DNA of 64,000 bases from Mycobacterium intermedium (GTDB taxonomy: Bacteria; Actinomycetota; Actinomycetes; Mycobacteriales; Mycobacteriaceae), in contig NZ_MVHT01000018.1 in assembly GCF_002086275.1 (NCBI RefSeq), positions 1 through 64,000 of the forward strand, in the 5' to 3' direction. Position numbers and translations under genes: made by a program. The notes under the pieces are model-generated. The model was not told the DNA's origin. It made no database searches and saw nothing but the letters and a program-made list of their open reading frames with translations. Shown piece by piece: positions 28,805-41,443 of the stretch. Numbering within the stretch: position 1 is the first letter of the stretch; every line of letters begins with the position of its first letter.

Positions 28805-31290
28805 TCAGCCGCGCAGGACGGCGCCGACGAGTTCGGCGGCGCGCCGTACCGCAGCATCACGGGCCGCGCTGGCGTCGTCCTCGGTCAAGGTCCGATCGGG
28901 CGCGCGGAACCGCAGCGCGAACGTCAGCGACTTGCGGTTCTCGCCGATCTGCGGCCCGACGAAGACGTCGAACAGTTGAATGTGCTCCAGCAGGTCGCCG
29001 GCCCCTTCGCGGACAGCGTCCTCCACCGCCCGGGCGGGCACATCGTCGGCGACCACCAGGCTGACGTCCTGGAACACCGCGGGAAACGGCGATACCCGGG
29101 GCGCGACGAGCACCTCGACCACAGGAATCGCGTCCAGGTCGAGTTCGATTGCGCAGGTGCCCTTGGGCAGTCCGGCGCGCTCGATAACCGCGGGATGCAA
29201 CTGCCCGGCGTGGCCGACGGATGTTTCGCCGATGAATACCTCGGCGCACCGGCCCGGATGCCATGGCAGGTACTGCGTCGCCCGGAGTGTCACGTCGACC
29301 CCGCAGGCGCGCGCGATGATTCGCACCGCCTCAAACGCATCGGCGGCTTCGACCGGGCGGCCGGGCCCCCAGGGCCCGCGCTGTTCCCGCAGCCCGGCCA
29401 AGACCGCGGCGACGTGTTGGGGCTGGCGCGGCAGGGAGGCGTCCAGCGTGGCGATCTCTTCGTCGGTGGGCCTGCGGTCGACCGGGATCAGGCCGATACC
29501 GCGGGTCTGCTCGGTGGGCTGAACGACCTGCGCGACGGCAAACAGGGCGGCGTCGACCAAACCACGGGATACGTTGCGCGACAACGCTTCCAGCATCGCG
29601 GGCAGCAGCGTGGTGGCGAGTTGGGGACGGTCGGCTTCGAGCGGGTTGAGCACGTCAGTGGTGAAGCGTCGCGGGTCGTCGGCCGACAACCCCCACTGGT
29701 CGAACACCCCGGCTGGCAAGAACGGCGTGGGCAGGATCTCGACATAACCCGACAGCGCCAGCGACTTGCCGATGGCCCGACGGCGTTTCTGCGTGGCTGT
29801 GAGCCCACGACCCGCGGGCGCCGACGGCAACACCGACGGGATGACCTCAAGCCCCTCCAGTCGCAGCACCTCTTCGACCAGGTCAGCGGGTTGTCGCAGA
29901 TCGGGTCGCCAACTCGGCGGAGTCACGGTGAGCGTCTCGCCCTCTTCGTGCACCGTCGCGCCGATCTGACCAAGGCGTCGCGTGGTGGTGCCCGGGGCAT
30001 AGGCCACGCCCGCGAAGCGGTCCGGCAGGTCGGGCGCAATCCGGATCGGCGGCTGGGACCAGTCCTCGCGGGGCGGGTCGCCCCGCCAGTCGGTCAACGT
30101 CGGATCGACCGTCCCCCCGGCGATCTCGGCGAGCAAGGTTGCACAGCGGTCCAGCGCGGCGACCGAGACCGCAGGGTCCACCGTGCGCTCGTAGCGACGC
30201 GCGGCCTCACTGGGCAGGTGTAACCGCCGCTGAGTGCGCGACACCGCGGCCGAGTCCCACACCGCTGCCTCGAGGAGGATGTCGGTGGAGTCGCCACGCA
30301 CCTCGGTGCTGGCGGCGCCCATCACACCGCCGATGGCGGTGGTTGCGACGTCGTCGACGATCAGGACATCGGCCGGATCGAGCTTGCGTTCGATGTCGTC
30401 AAGGGTGACGACGGTCTCGCCGGGGCGGGCGAAGCGGACCGCGAAGCCGCCGCTAATTCGCTTGCGGTCATGCGCGTGCATGGGGTGACCCAGTTCGAGC
30501 ATCACGTAGTTGGTCACGTCGACAGCCGGCGAAGTGGCGCGAATGCCGCACAGCAGCAGCCGTCGTTGCAGCCACCACGGCGACACGGCGGTGGGGTCGA
30601 TTCCGCTGACGGGTCGTAATGCGAACCGAAGCACTCCGGTCTCGGGTTGCACCGTCAGCGGCCACGCCTCCCCCTCGACCGGCAGCGGCGGGATATCGGC
30701 GGGGTCGATGAAATCCAGGCCGTAGGCGCAAGCGATCTCGCGCGCCAGGCCGCGCACGGACATGCAGTAGCCGCGGTCCGGTGTGATGGCCAGGTGAAAA
30801 ACTACGTCGTCCAACCCGAGCACCGCGGCGCCGTCGGCTCCCGGCTCGGCGGTTCTGGGCGGTAGCACCAGGATGCCGGAATGGTCTGCGCCCAAACCGA
30901 GTTCGGCCGCAGAGCAGATCATCCCGTCGGAGGTGCGGCCATAGGTCTTGCGGGAAGTGATGGTGAAGCCACCGGGCAGCGTGGTGCCCGGCAGTGCCAC
31001 CACAACCAGGTCGCCAACCTCGAAATTAGTTGCACCGCAGATGATTTCTTGCGGTTTGTCCTGTCCGATATGCACCAGGCAAGCGCGGATGGGCTTTTTG
31101 AAGCCGGTGAGCTCTTCGATGTCGGCTACCCGTCCCACGGTTAGCGGACCTTCGACCGGGCCGAGGGGGATGACTTCCTCCACCTCGTGGCCGATGTTCA
31201 CCAAGGCCTGTTCGAGATCGCTTGGTGCGACGTCCCAGTCCGGTGCTCCGGCTGAGACAACCTCGCGCAGCCAGCTGTAGGGCACGCGCA

Positions 31291-31291
<1 letters not shown>
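28805..31291 (-). CDS. pheT: Phenylalanyl-tRNA synthetase beta subunit
   Basis: 828 residues, normal for a bacterial PheT. With PheS it forms the (alpha-beta)2 enzyme that charges tRNA-Phe in the cytosol. Visible parts: an EMAP/OB-type tRNA-binding domain at about 40-155 ([20 protein letters not shown]), B3/B4 editing region, a B5 domain near 400-475, and a C-terminal anticodon-binding FDX-ACB domain from about 735 ([14 protein letters not shown]). Its ATG shares one base with the pheS stop (TGATG), so the two are coupled. Confidence 0.97.
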
Positions 31292-34613
<3,322 letters not shown>

Positions 34614-34925
34614 GCCATCCTCCGCGTGGCCAATCAGGTCCGATCAGAGTTACACGAAAATATGCGGCAATTCAATTTGGAAATCTATGAGTATGCGCGA
34701 CGACGCCGGCCCGCACCGGACCCCGCTCCGCTAGTTCACTGAGATACATTGCAGCAGAATGGGATTCGCGGTCGGCCCGATTGGGTTTATGGCCCGCGTC
34801 CAGCTCGGGATCGACACTTAATTACCGAAATAGTTGCACCCGGACTCATTTGACATTCTCATCAATTCGTCCAGAAGTTGATCAAAGCAATAGTCAGTTT
34901 CCACAACTGTTTCGGGACCGCCGCG
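34614..34925. other. 312-bp gap upstream of the PE_PGRS-chitinase gene; no gene seen
   Basis: AT-richer than the genes around it. AATTCAATTTGG at 34669-34680, about 60 bases before the ATG, resembles elements upstream of two other PE genes. Should contain the promoter of the chitinase fusion and the 3' end of the cyclase/rhomboid transcript. No hairpin terminator seen. Confidence 0.5.
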
Positions 34926-35702
34926 TCACGCCGGCTGACTAACCACCGCGTCCCGGCGGCCATTCCGGTGCGCAATGATCTCAGCGAGCAGGGCGCCCGC
35001 CGCGCCGAACGCCAACCCGGCGCCCATTGCCAACCAGCTGTGCCCCAGGATCAGGAATCCGAAGCCGGAAGACAGCAGCAGCATCACGCAACGCACCGGT
35101 GTCCAGTGCGCCGACGCACGGAAGCGGGTGGACGCCAATACTCCCAACACGACCGCGACCGCGTGACCGCCGTTGGTGAATTCGCCACCAATCAACCCGG
35201 CGGTCACACTTACCGTTACCCACCAACCGATCCACGCCGGCCTCCAGCGGCGCGGGATGGCTGCCGTCAGCGCACCAAGCGTTGCCAACGCGCCGTAGCT
35301 CATCCCGACGTCGGTGGCGTGGGTGATCGACCACGGCATCCAACCCAGTTCGACCGCGGCGGCCAGTGCCGCCGCCACCACCAGCGTCGCCCCAATGTGG
35401 CCGACCAGAAACGCAACCAACAACCGGATGCTGTGCAGTTGCAGTTCGGCAAGCACGAGCAGGCAGGTCAGGAAGGGCAACCAGAAGTAGATCGGCCCGG
35501 CTTCCACGACGAATGCGCTACCCAGCAGGGTGCCTAGGCGTCCATGAGACAGATTGTGCAGGTTGGTGCTCGCATGCCGGATCAAGCGCTCGTGTTCGGC
35601 GGGGGTGAGCATCACGGCGACGGCGCTGACCGAGATGAGGGCGGCCACGTAACCCACGGTGAATCGGACCCGGGTAAGCCGGGATAGGAAACCGTAAATC
35701 AT
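34926..35702 (-). CDS. Rhomboid-like multi-pass membrane protein (Rv1648 type)
   Basis: 258 residues with about six hydrophobic spans, e.g. FTVGYVAALISVSAVAVML and LLVAFLVGHIGATLVVAA. A Ser in DVGMSYGALATLG and a His in GGHAVAVVLG occupy places like the Ser-His dyad of rhomboid intramembrane proteases, though the strict GxSG motif is not kept, so activity is uncertain. It starts nine bases after the adenylate cyclase stop, the arrangement of Rv1647-Rv1648, so the two are probably co-transcribed. A membrane role linked to cAMP signalling is possible but unproven. Confidence 0.75.
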   Translation of the reverse strand: MIYGFLSRLTRVRFTVGYVAALISVSAVAVMLTPAEHERLIRHASTNLHNLSHGRLGTLLGSAFVVEAGPIYFWLPFLTCLLVLAELQLHSIRLLVAFLVGHIGATLVVAAALAAAVELGWMPWSITHATDVGMSYGALATLGALTAAIPRRWRPAWIGWWVTVSVTAGLIGGEFTNGGHAVAVVLGVLASTRFRASAHWTPVRCVMLLLSSGFGFLILGHSWLAMGAGLAFGAAGALLAEIIAHRNGRRDAVVSQPA

Positions 35703-35711
35703 CGTCGTCCA

Positions 35712-36590
35712 CTATGCATCGTCATTGGTCACGTCTGTGTTATCGCCAGCTGTCAAGTCCCTACCAGTCTTGAGGCGGTAGATCGCGAGGTCCGGAGGGA
35801 TTCCGGTGAGTTTGCTGGCGAATATGGGTCTGCGTGCCCGCTTGACGACCACGCCGATTTCGTCCAACTCGCGTTGGGGAATGAGATCCAGGGTAGGGCT
35901 GGAGATCATGATCCCGCCTTTGCTGGCCCGCTCCATAACCCGAGCGGCGATGTTGACATCGACACCCAGCCAGTCCGCACCCAGCCGCTGTGGCCGGCCG
36001 GTGTGGATGCCTACCCGCATTCGCGGCGTATAACCGTCCACATCAACGGACTTCAGCTCCTCCTTGGCGGCGACGACGGCCCGCACGGCGACCGTCGGAT
36101 CACGGAACACCGCCATGATCCCGTCGCCCATCCGCTTGACGATGTGCCCGCCCGCGTCGAGCAACGGGGTCTCGACCGCGCGCGCCACCTTCCTCAGCAG
36201 AACCAGCGCAGCGTCGTCCCCAGCCTCCAGCGCCCACGTCGAGAAACCGACCAGATCGGTGAACACCAACGTCACCTCTTGGTTGGCCGGCCGCCGGGAC
36301 ACGGACTCCGACAATGCTTGCCAAACCTGTAATAAACCCAGGCTGACCTCGCGCGATGCCGCTTCGCGATCGGCCAGTAACCGGTCGGCAGCGCGCGCAG
36401 CAACACTCGGCCCGTCGTCGCCGGCTGTAGACAACGGGTCACCGAATTCGGGATCACCCGGCAATAATCGGCGTGCCTTACGAACGAGCGAGATCAGACC
36501 GGGACTGCGATTCCTGCTGCGCAGCCACTCCGTGGCGGAACGTCGCGGCGAACTGCGCTCAGCAACCGCTGTCGTCGTTTCCTCGGACAC
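35712..36590 (-). CDS. Class III adenylate cyclase (Rv1647 type)
   Basis: 292 residues from a GTG at 36590 that has GGAG six bases upstream; the open frame runs on to 37013 but into the neighbouring PE gene. The catalytic domain covers about 115-270: LVFTDLVGFSTW (metal Asp), VKRMGDGIMAVF (second metal Asp and base-contact Lys), and DVNIAARVME (transition-state Asn and Arg). All key residues of a homodimeric cyclase are present. No membrane span, so it is cytosolic. It makes cAMP from ATP. Rv1647 is an established active cyclase. Interestingly a universal stress protein of the cAMP-binding Rv1636 type is encoded at 54843-55283. Confidence 0.9.
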   Translation of the reverse strand: MSEETTTAVAERSSPRRSATEWLRSRNRSPGLISLVRKARRLLPGDPEFGDPLSTAGDDGPSVAARAADRLLADREAASREVSLGLLQVWQALSESVSRRPANQEVTLVFTDLVGFSTWALEAGDDAALVLLRKVARAVETPLLDAGGHIVKRMGDGIMAVFRDPTVAVRAVVAAKEELKSVDVDGYTPRMRVGIHTGRPQRLGADWLGVDVNIAARVMERASKGGIMISSPTLDLIPQRELDEIGVVVKRARRPIFASKLTGIPPDLAIYRLKTGRDLTAGDNTDVTNDDA

Positions 36591-36774
36591 GCCGGACTCC
36601 GAATCATCAGGCCCGACCTCCACGTGGCAAGGGTAGGTGGTGAGGGCGCAACGGGCAACGACGGTGGCCCCACTTCTGTCGCAAGTCACATCAATGGGGC
36701 CCGGCCGGCAAGCAATCACAAGTCGGCTAACAGGCAGGATGACGACGGTCTGCAGGGCTAGTGAACGGGTCGGC

Positions 36775-37647
36775 TCAGACCGATTGCGTTTGCGGCCTGC
36801 CGGAAGTGGTCCAGGCCACAGCTGCTGGACGAAGGGGACCAAAGCCACCCCGAAGGCCGGGGGCGACGCCGGTTGCCGGTAGTCCGTCCACCACATCCGC
36901 CGCGGGTGGAAGCAACCACGCCAACGGGCCGTGACCGAGGGCCACGGCGCCGACAGCGGTTCCCGGAGCCCGCAGCAGTGAGCCGAGCGCCTGGGCGAAA
37001 GCGCTACCGCCAAAGGTGCCCGGGTACGCCACGCCGCTGCCTTGTGCGGCCGCCAGCGCCGTACCTAACGGATTGATCAGGCCGACGCCGTACATGATCG
37101 GCGGGGCCGTGAGGCTGGTTGCCGAGTTGACCAGGATTCCGCCCGTCGGCGTCACGGTGCCGGTCAGCCACAGCTCTCCGGTAGCGGCGCCCCCGGAGAA
37201 CAGGGGCACGCTGACGCTGACGGTGTCGCCGACCTCAACCGCCGCGCCGGCCAACGGTGCATCAATCGTCGGAGGTTTGGGTGCCGCAGCGCCCGCAGGG
37301 TCAACGAGAGGGTGCCCCAGCGCCATGGCTGATGCTTCCGCTGCCTCGGCCGAAACCTGCTGGGCATTGGCCACCTCCGCCCTGCGGTAGGCCGCCGCGC
37401 CCTTGTTCAACGCCCCGACGAATTGCTCGTTGAACGCCACCGTTTGAGCACCGAGGATTTGAAACTCGCTGGCGTGCTTGCCAAACACCGCAATCACGGC
37501 CGCAGAAACCTGGTCCGCGGCCGGGGCCGTTATCCCGACGGTCGGCGCCTCTGCGGCCTTGTTGGCCGAATTCAGTGCAGCGCCAACCTTTTTCAAACTC
37601 CTGGCCGCAGCAGACAGCCCGTCTGTCGCTACGTTCAGGAATGACAC
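36775..37647 (-). CDS. PE-family protein at the PE17 position
   Basis: 290 residues from a GTG at 37647 (GAGGGG six bases upstream). A PE domain somewhat richer in Lys than usual (SLKKVGAALNSANKAAEAPT), ending in the secretion signal YRRAE. The C-terminal 180 residues contain a beta-rich section (VEVGDTVSVSVPLFSGGAAT) and a Gly/Ala/Pro-rich end without PGRS repeats. It is upstream of the adenylate cyclase, where M. tuberculosis has PE17 (Rv1646), but similarity to that protein was not tested. Function unknown. Confidence 0.8.
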   Translation of the reverse strand: MSFLNVATDGLSAAARSLKKVGAALNSANKAAEAPTVGITAPAADQVSAAVIAVFGKHASEFQILGAQTVAFNEQFVGALNKGAAAYRRAEVANAQQVSAEAAEASAMALGHPLVDPAGAAAPKPPTIDAPLAGAAVEVGDTVSVSVPLFSGGAATGELWLTGTVTPTGGILVNSATSLTAPPIMYGVGLINPLGTALAAAQGSGVAYPGTFGGSAFAQALGSLLRAPGTAVGAVALGHGPLAWLLPPAADVVDGLPATGVAPGLRGGFGPLRPAAVAWTTSGRPQTQSV

Positions 37648-37766
37648 AGCCGTCCCCTCTGACCGACCCCAGCTATCACCAGGTACCCATGAAAACACAG
37701 ACTGTACTGGCGAGCAATGGTGTCTTAGCTAAGAAATATTTGATGACCTTAAAAAGCAGAAACCTC

Positions 37767-37790
37767 GCCTCGGGCAGGCGTGCCCGAGGC
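37767..37790 (-). terminator. Intrinsic terminator-like hairpin after a PE gene
   Basis: GCCTCGGGCA and TGCCCGAGGC form a perfect 10-bp stem with a 4-base loop. On the minus strand it is followed by GAGGTTTCTGCTTTTT, a broken T-rich tail. It lies about 100 bases after the stop of the PE gene at 37892-38986 and 120 bases before the next PE start, so it probably separates the two transcripts. Confidence 0.65.
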
Positions 37791-37891
37791 GCTGAGCAGA
37801 CAATAGCTGTCCCCCACCCGGACCTGAAGAGGGTGGTCGCCCCCGGTCTCGACGACGTCGAGCGGCCGCGACTGTTCGAAGCCTAGAAGGG

Positions 37892-38986
37892 CTAGAAGGG
37901 CAGGCCGAGCGCGTTCTTAAAGAGCGGTACCACGCCGCCGAACTGAGTCCCTTGGAGCGCGAATGTCGAACCGACGAGAGTCGCCCCGCCGAAGTTGTAC
38001 GTCGGGATCGTCACGGTTATGGGCTGCGGATCGGCGAACACTCCACCGAACGGAATGTGCACTTGGGGCACTACTGGGGGAAGGCCCAACGCCGCGGCGA
38101 GCGACGTGTCCGGGAACGACACAGTGGTGTGGCCGAACAACACCGCTTCGCTGTAACTGAACGGGAAATTCACCGCGATTTGAGCGGCACTGATTAGGTT
38201 GCCGCTGCTCAGCGCACTGAAAAAGCTATTGGTGCTGTTCATCAGCGAAGCGGTACCGGTGGCGGCGGGACCATATTGGGCAGCAAGCAGCAGCGGCAGC
38301 GAGGGTGGCAATGTGACGCTCCCCCCGGTGATTTGGTATGCCGGGTGGCCCAACCCCGTCACGCTGGTCCCGTTCAGCGACAGTCCCACAGGACCATACG
38401 GGGTGGTTGCATTGATGGATGCGAAGAGCGGGCCGCTGGCGTCAATGCCTCCGGTCCCGCTTGCTGAAAACAGCACCTGCTGACCAATCGGTGTCGTGAG
38501 GGTCGCGGCGGCACTCCCACTGGCGAACGCCGATCCGTCCGTGAGCGTGGTTGCCGTGTAGCTCCCCGACAGTTGCAACGGGCCCAGCGGAAGATTGAAA
38601 CTCCGCGTGACTTCCTCGGCCGCGGCCGCCGCAGCGGCACCCGGACCGCCTCCCAACAACGACTGCACGGGCGCATTCACCGCTGCGGCCAGACCCTGCT
38701 CGACGTTGGCGAGCTCGGTGGTGACGTAGGCGTTGAGACCACTGCTCAACGTGCGCACGAACTCCGCATGGAATGCTGCCGCCCTGGCGCTGACCGCCTG
38801 GTATTGCTCCGCGTGGGCGGCGAAAGCCGCTTTTATCGCGGCGGATATTTCATCCGCGCCCATGACACCGAGGCCGGACATGGGTATCGCCGCGGCGCCA
38901 TTGGCTTCGGTTATCGCGTTGCCAATACTGGCCAGATTTCCAGCTGCCGACGAGATGATGTCTGGAACCACGCTAACGAAGGACAC
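37892..38986 (-). CDS. PE-family protein with beta-rich C-terminal domain
   Basis: 364 residues; GTG start at 38986 with AAAGGAGA seven bases upstream. PE domain (SFVSVVPDIISSAAGNLASI) ends in YVTTE. The remaining 260 residues are non-repetitive and beta-rich, ending in GTQFGGVVPLFKNALG, which matches the end of the PE protein at 24819-26681 (GTKFGGLFQLLVNTG), as does IPFGGVFADPQPITVTIP against LPFNGLLVPPHALTATVP. So this is a shorter member of the same PE subfamily. It is divergent from the MpaB-type gene. Confidence 0.83.
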   Translation of the reverse strand: MSFVSVVPDIISSAAGNLASIGNAITEANGAAAIPMSGLGVMGADEISAAIKAAFAAHAEQYQAVSARAAAFHAEFVRTLSSGLNAYVTTELANVEQGLAAAVNAPVQSLLGGGPGAAAAAAAEEVTRSFNLPLGPLQLSGSYTATTLTDGSAFASGSAAATLTTPIGQQVLFSASGTGGIDASGPLFASINATTPYGPVGLSLNGTSVTGLGHPAYQITGGSVTLPPSLPLLLAAQYGPAATGTASLMNSTNSFFSALSSGNLISAAQIAVNFPFSYSEAVLFGHTTVSFPDTSLAAALGLPPVVPQVHIPFGGVFADPQPITVTIPTYNFGGATLVGSTFALQGTQFGGVVPLFKNALGLPF

Positions 38987-39181
38987 AGCCGGTCTCCTTT
39001 ACGCAGGGTAAAACTCTGAGCCGCTCGAGAAGGAAAGCGTACCCCCACTAGTCAACACATGTCTCAAACCTGGCCGACCGACTTTCCCGTGCCGCAACGA
39101 AATACAAAACGCTGATCACGCGCTTGCCACGGCGAAATCGACAGTCGATAACACGATGCCGACGCAGAGGCCAAAACCGTA

Positions 39182-39197
39182 GACAACGCGCGTTGTC
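39182..39197. promoter_or_regulatory. 16-bp perfect palindrome, candidate operator
   Basis: GACAACGCGCGTTGTC is self-complementary over all 16 bases. It ends 41 bases before the ATG of the plus-strand oxygenase gene and about 195 bases from the divergent PE gene. Sites of this form and length are typical for TetR-family dimers, several of which control MpaB/lipid-type genes, but no regulator gene is nearby. Confidence 0.55.
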
Positions 39198-39238
39198 AAC
39201 GCTTATCGTGAGCGCAAATAAAGAGCCTGGAGGCCGTG

Positions 39239-40282
39239 ATGACTGGCACATCGACGACATCGGCTGACCCGCTCGGGCCCGATTCGCTGACCTGGAAATA
39301 CTTCGGCGACTTGCGCACCGGGATGATGGGTGTGTGGATCGGCGCGATCCAGAACATGTACCCGGAACTGGGCGCGGGCGTTGAGGAACATTCGATCTTG
39401 CTGCGCGAACCCCTGCAACGGGTCGCGCGCTCGGTGTACCCGATCATGGGCGTCGTTTACGACGGCGAACGAGCCGCCCATACCGGCGAGCAGATTAAGA
39501 GTTACCACCGCACCATCAAAGGAACCGACGCCGAGGGACGCCGCTACCACGCGTTGAATCCGGAGACGTTCTACTGGGCACATGCGACGTTCTTCATGCT
39601 CGTCATCAAGCTGGCCGAGTACTTCTGCGGCGGTCTGACCGAAGCAGAAAAACGCCAGTTATTCGACGAACACGTGCAGTGGTACCGGATGTACGGCATG
39701 AGCATGCGTCCGGTGCCCAAATCATGGGAAGAGTTCCAGGAGTACTGGGAACGCGTCGGTCGCGAGGAGCTTGAGATCAATCAAGCGACCCTGGACATCT
39801 TCAACATGCGGATCCCTAAGCCGAAGTTCGTCCTCATGCCGACGCCCATTTGGGACCAGATGTTCAAGCCGCTGGTGGCAGGTCAACGCTGGATCGCGGC
39901 GGGCCTGTTCGAACCCGCGGTCCGCGAGAAGGCGGGTATGCGTTGGACGCCGGGCGACGAGATCCTGTTGCGGCTGTTCGGAAAACTGGTCGAGTTGGCT
40001 TTTGTGGCGGTTCCCGACGAGATCCGGCTGCACCCTCGCGCGCTGGCCGCCTACCGGCGTGCGCAGGGACGCATTCCCAGCGACGCTCCGTTGGTCGAAG
40101 CGCCCGCGTTCGTGGCGCCGCCCCGGGATCGCCGCGGACTGCCGATGCACTACTTCCCACCGCGCCCGAAGTCACCGCTCGAACCCGCCCGCGTCATGAT
40201 GGAACGCGCGGGATCGCTGGTGCACGGCACGCTTTCATTGGCCGGCCTGCGTCCGAACCGAGGTCGAGGCCGAGCCGCTTGA
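39239..40282 (+). CDS. MpaB-type oxygenase (DUF2236 family, Rv1645c type)
   Basis: 347 residues. I chose ATG at 39239 because GGAGG lies five bases upstream; the GTG just before it is too close. The fold family is heme-dependent MpaB/latex-clearing-protein-like oxygenases. Recognisable parts are DPLGPDSLTWKYFGDLRTGM at the start, the helix with HSILLREPLQRVARSV, the YDGERAAHTGEQIKSYH segment, and YWAHATFFMLVIKLAEYF, where conserved His residues of the family sit. It is the only plus-strand gene in this stretch. The C-terminus is Pro/Arg-rich. Substrate unknown. Confidence 0.82.
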   Translation: MTGTSTTSADPLGPDSLTWKYFGDLRTGMMGVWIGAIQNMYPELGAGVEEHSILLREPLQRVARSVYPIMGVVYDGERAAHTGEQIKSYHRTIKGTDAEGRRYHALNPETFYWAHATFFMLVIKLAEYFCGGLTEAEKRQLFDEHVQWYRMYGMSMRPVPKSWEEFQEYWERVGREELEINQATLDIFNMRIPKPKFVLMPTPIWDQMFKPLVAGQRWIAAGLFEPAVREKAGMRWTPGDEILLRLFGKLVELAFVAVPDEIRLHPRALAAYRRAQGRIPSDAPLVEAPAFVAPPRDRRGLPMHYFPPRPKSPLEPARVMMERAGSLVHGTLSLAGLRPNRGRGRAA

Positions 40283-40402
40283 CGGCCGGACGGTACACGT
40301 CGTAACTCTCCGGTCCCGAAATCTCGACCCACACACCCAAGGGCTTCAGCCCACGGCATCCGGCCTACAACTGGGCGGTGAAGACGTCGCAGAAATCGGC
40401 AG

Positions 40403-41320
40403 TCAACCCGCAGATCCGCTAGCCCTGGAAGGCGGAGTTGCCACTGGGTAGGTCATCAGTGAGCCGCTGTCGTCGGTGCTGGGGCAACCCTGCATGGACA
40501 ACATCACCGGCGCAGGAGGCATGGCGAAACCGCCAAACGGAGGGTGCATGCTGACGGTTGGCCCGTCAGAGTCTGCGAACGACCCAATCGGCCGCTCGAC
40601 CGTGTCGGTGCCGTCGGCTGCGTTGCCCAGGAAATCACCGCTGCCCAACGCGGAAGAAAATTCGCTGACACCATCGAGTAGGGAGAACCCCCCGGTGAAC
40701 ATTGATCCCCCTGCGGCGACAAGTAGCCGGAATCGAGGTGAAAGTTGGTTGCTTCCACCAGTGACACCAATTGTCGCCTCTGTCTCACCGGCGGGGGCAA
40801 AGCCAGTTATCGACCACGACGCGTCCCCGAAGGGAGTGGTCGCAGATATGAGCACACTCACCGGTCCGGTGCCGTCGTCGGCGGACGCGGTTACCTTCCG
40901 CACCACCTCGAGTCGGCCGAAGGGAGTATCTAAATAACTAACTTCAGTCATGGCGGCTACCGGTGCTACGCCGCCAAGTCCGGACAGCGGATTGCCGAGC
41001 AACGCCCGAGCTTGCCCGTCGATTGCCACCAGCCTTTGCTGCGGGTTGGCGACCTCGATATGCAGGCCCGCGCCACCGCTCAGCATCTTCACGAACTCGG
41101 TGTGAAAAGCCGACGCCTTTGCGTTCACCGCGGAAAATTCGTCAACGTGCGAAGCGAAGAGCGCCGTGATCGCTACAGAAACGTCGTCGGCTGCGGGCGG
41201 CGTAATCGCGGCTGCTTGGTGCACCGCCGAAACGCTCGCCCCCCGGAGCGCGGACCCGAGATCTTCCAAAGTAGCCCTGGCCGCGGCCAGAGCCTCAGGT
41301 CCCACCGGGAATGATGACAT
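40403..41320 (-). CDS. Divergent PE-family protein lacking the YxxxE secretion tyrosine
   Basis: 305 residues. The first 95 residues align with PE domains (EALAAARATLEDLGSALRG, ITPPAADDVSVAITALFASH, FHTEFVKML). Where the others have YxxxE just before the VAN motif, this one reads GLHIEVANPQQ: Glu is kept but Tyr is Gly. That Tyr is part of the type VII export signal. The C-terminal 190 residues are non-repetitive, with FGRLEVVRKVTASADDG and a section on FGGFAMPPAPVML. It lies between tsnR and the convergent oxygenase gene, where H37Rv has no PE gene. Function unknown. Confidence 0.75.
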   Translation of the reverse strand: MSSFPVGPEALAAARATLEDLGSALRGASVSAVHQAAAITPPAADDVSVAITALFASHVDEFSAVNAKASAFHTEFVKMLSGGAGLHIEVANPQQRLVAIDGQARALLGNPLSGLGGVAPVAAMTEVSYLDTPFGRLEVVRKVTASADDGTGPVSVLISATTPFGDASWSITGFAPAGETEATIGVTGGSNQLSPRFRLLVAAGGSMFTGGFSLLDGVSEFSSALGSGDFLGNAADGTDTVERPIGSFADSDGPTVSMHPPFGGFAMPPAPVMLSMQGCPSTDDSGSLMTYPVATPPSRASGSAG

Positions 41321-41443
41321 GGCCTTCCCCCTGCAGAAGAGCGGTCGCTATTAGGCGAGAGCCGAATAGTAGCAACCAGCGATATTGCCAGAGACGACTT
41401 CTCAGATCTTTTCGGGCAGGGGTAGAGATCGCAGGGTCAGACG

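Noticed and set aside
36591..37013. N-terminal extension of the adenylate cyclase
   Set aside because: It would overlap the end of the PE gene at 36775 and has no domain; a GTG with a GGAG site at 36590 fits the family start.
41321..41443. Terminator between the divergent PE gene and tsnR
   Set aside because: No stem with a following T-run could be drawn on either strand.
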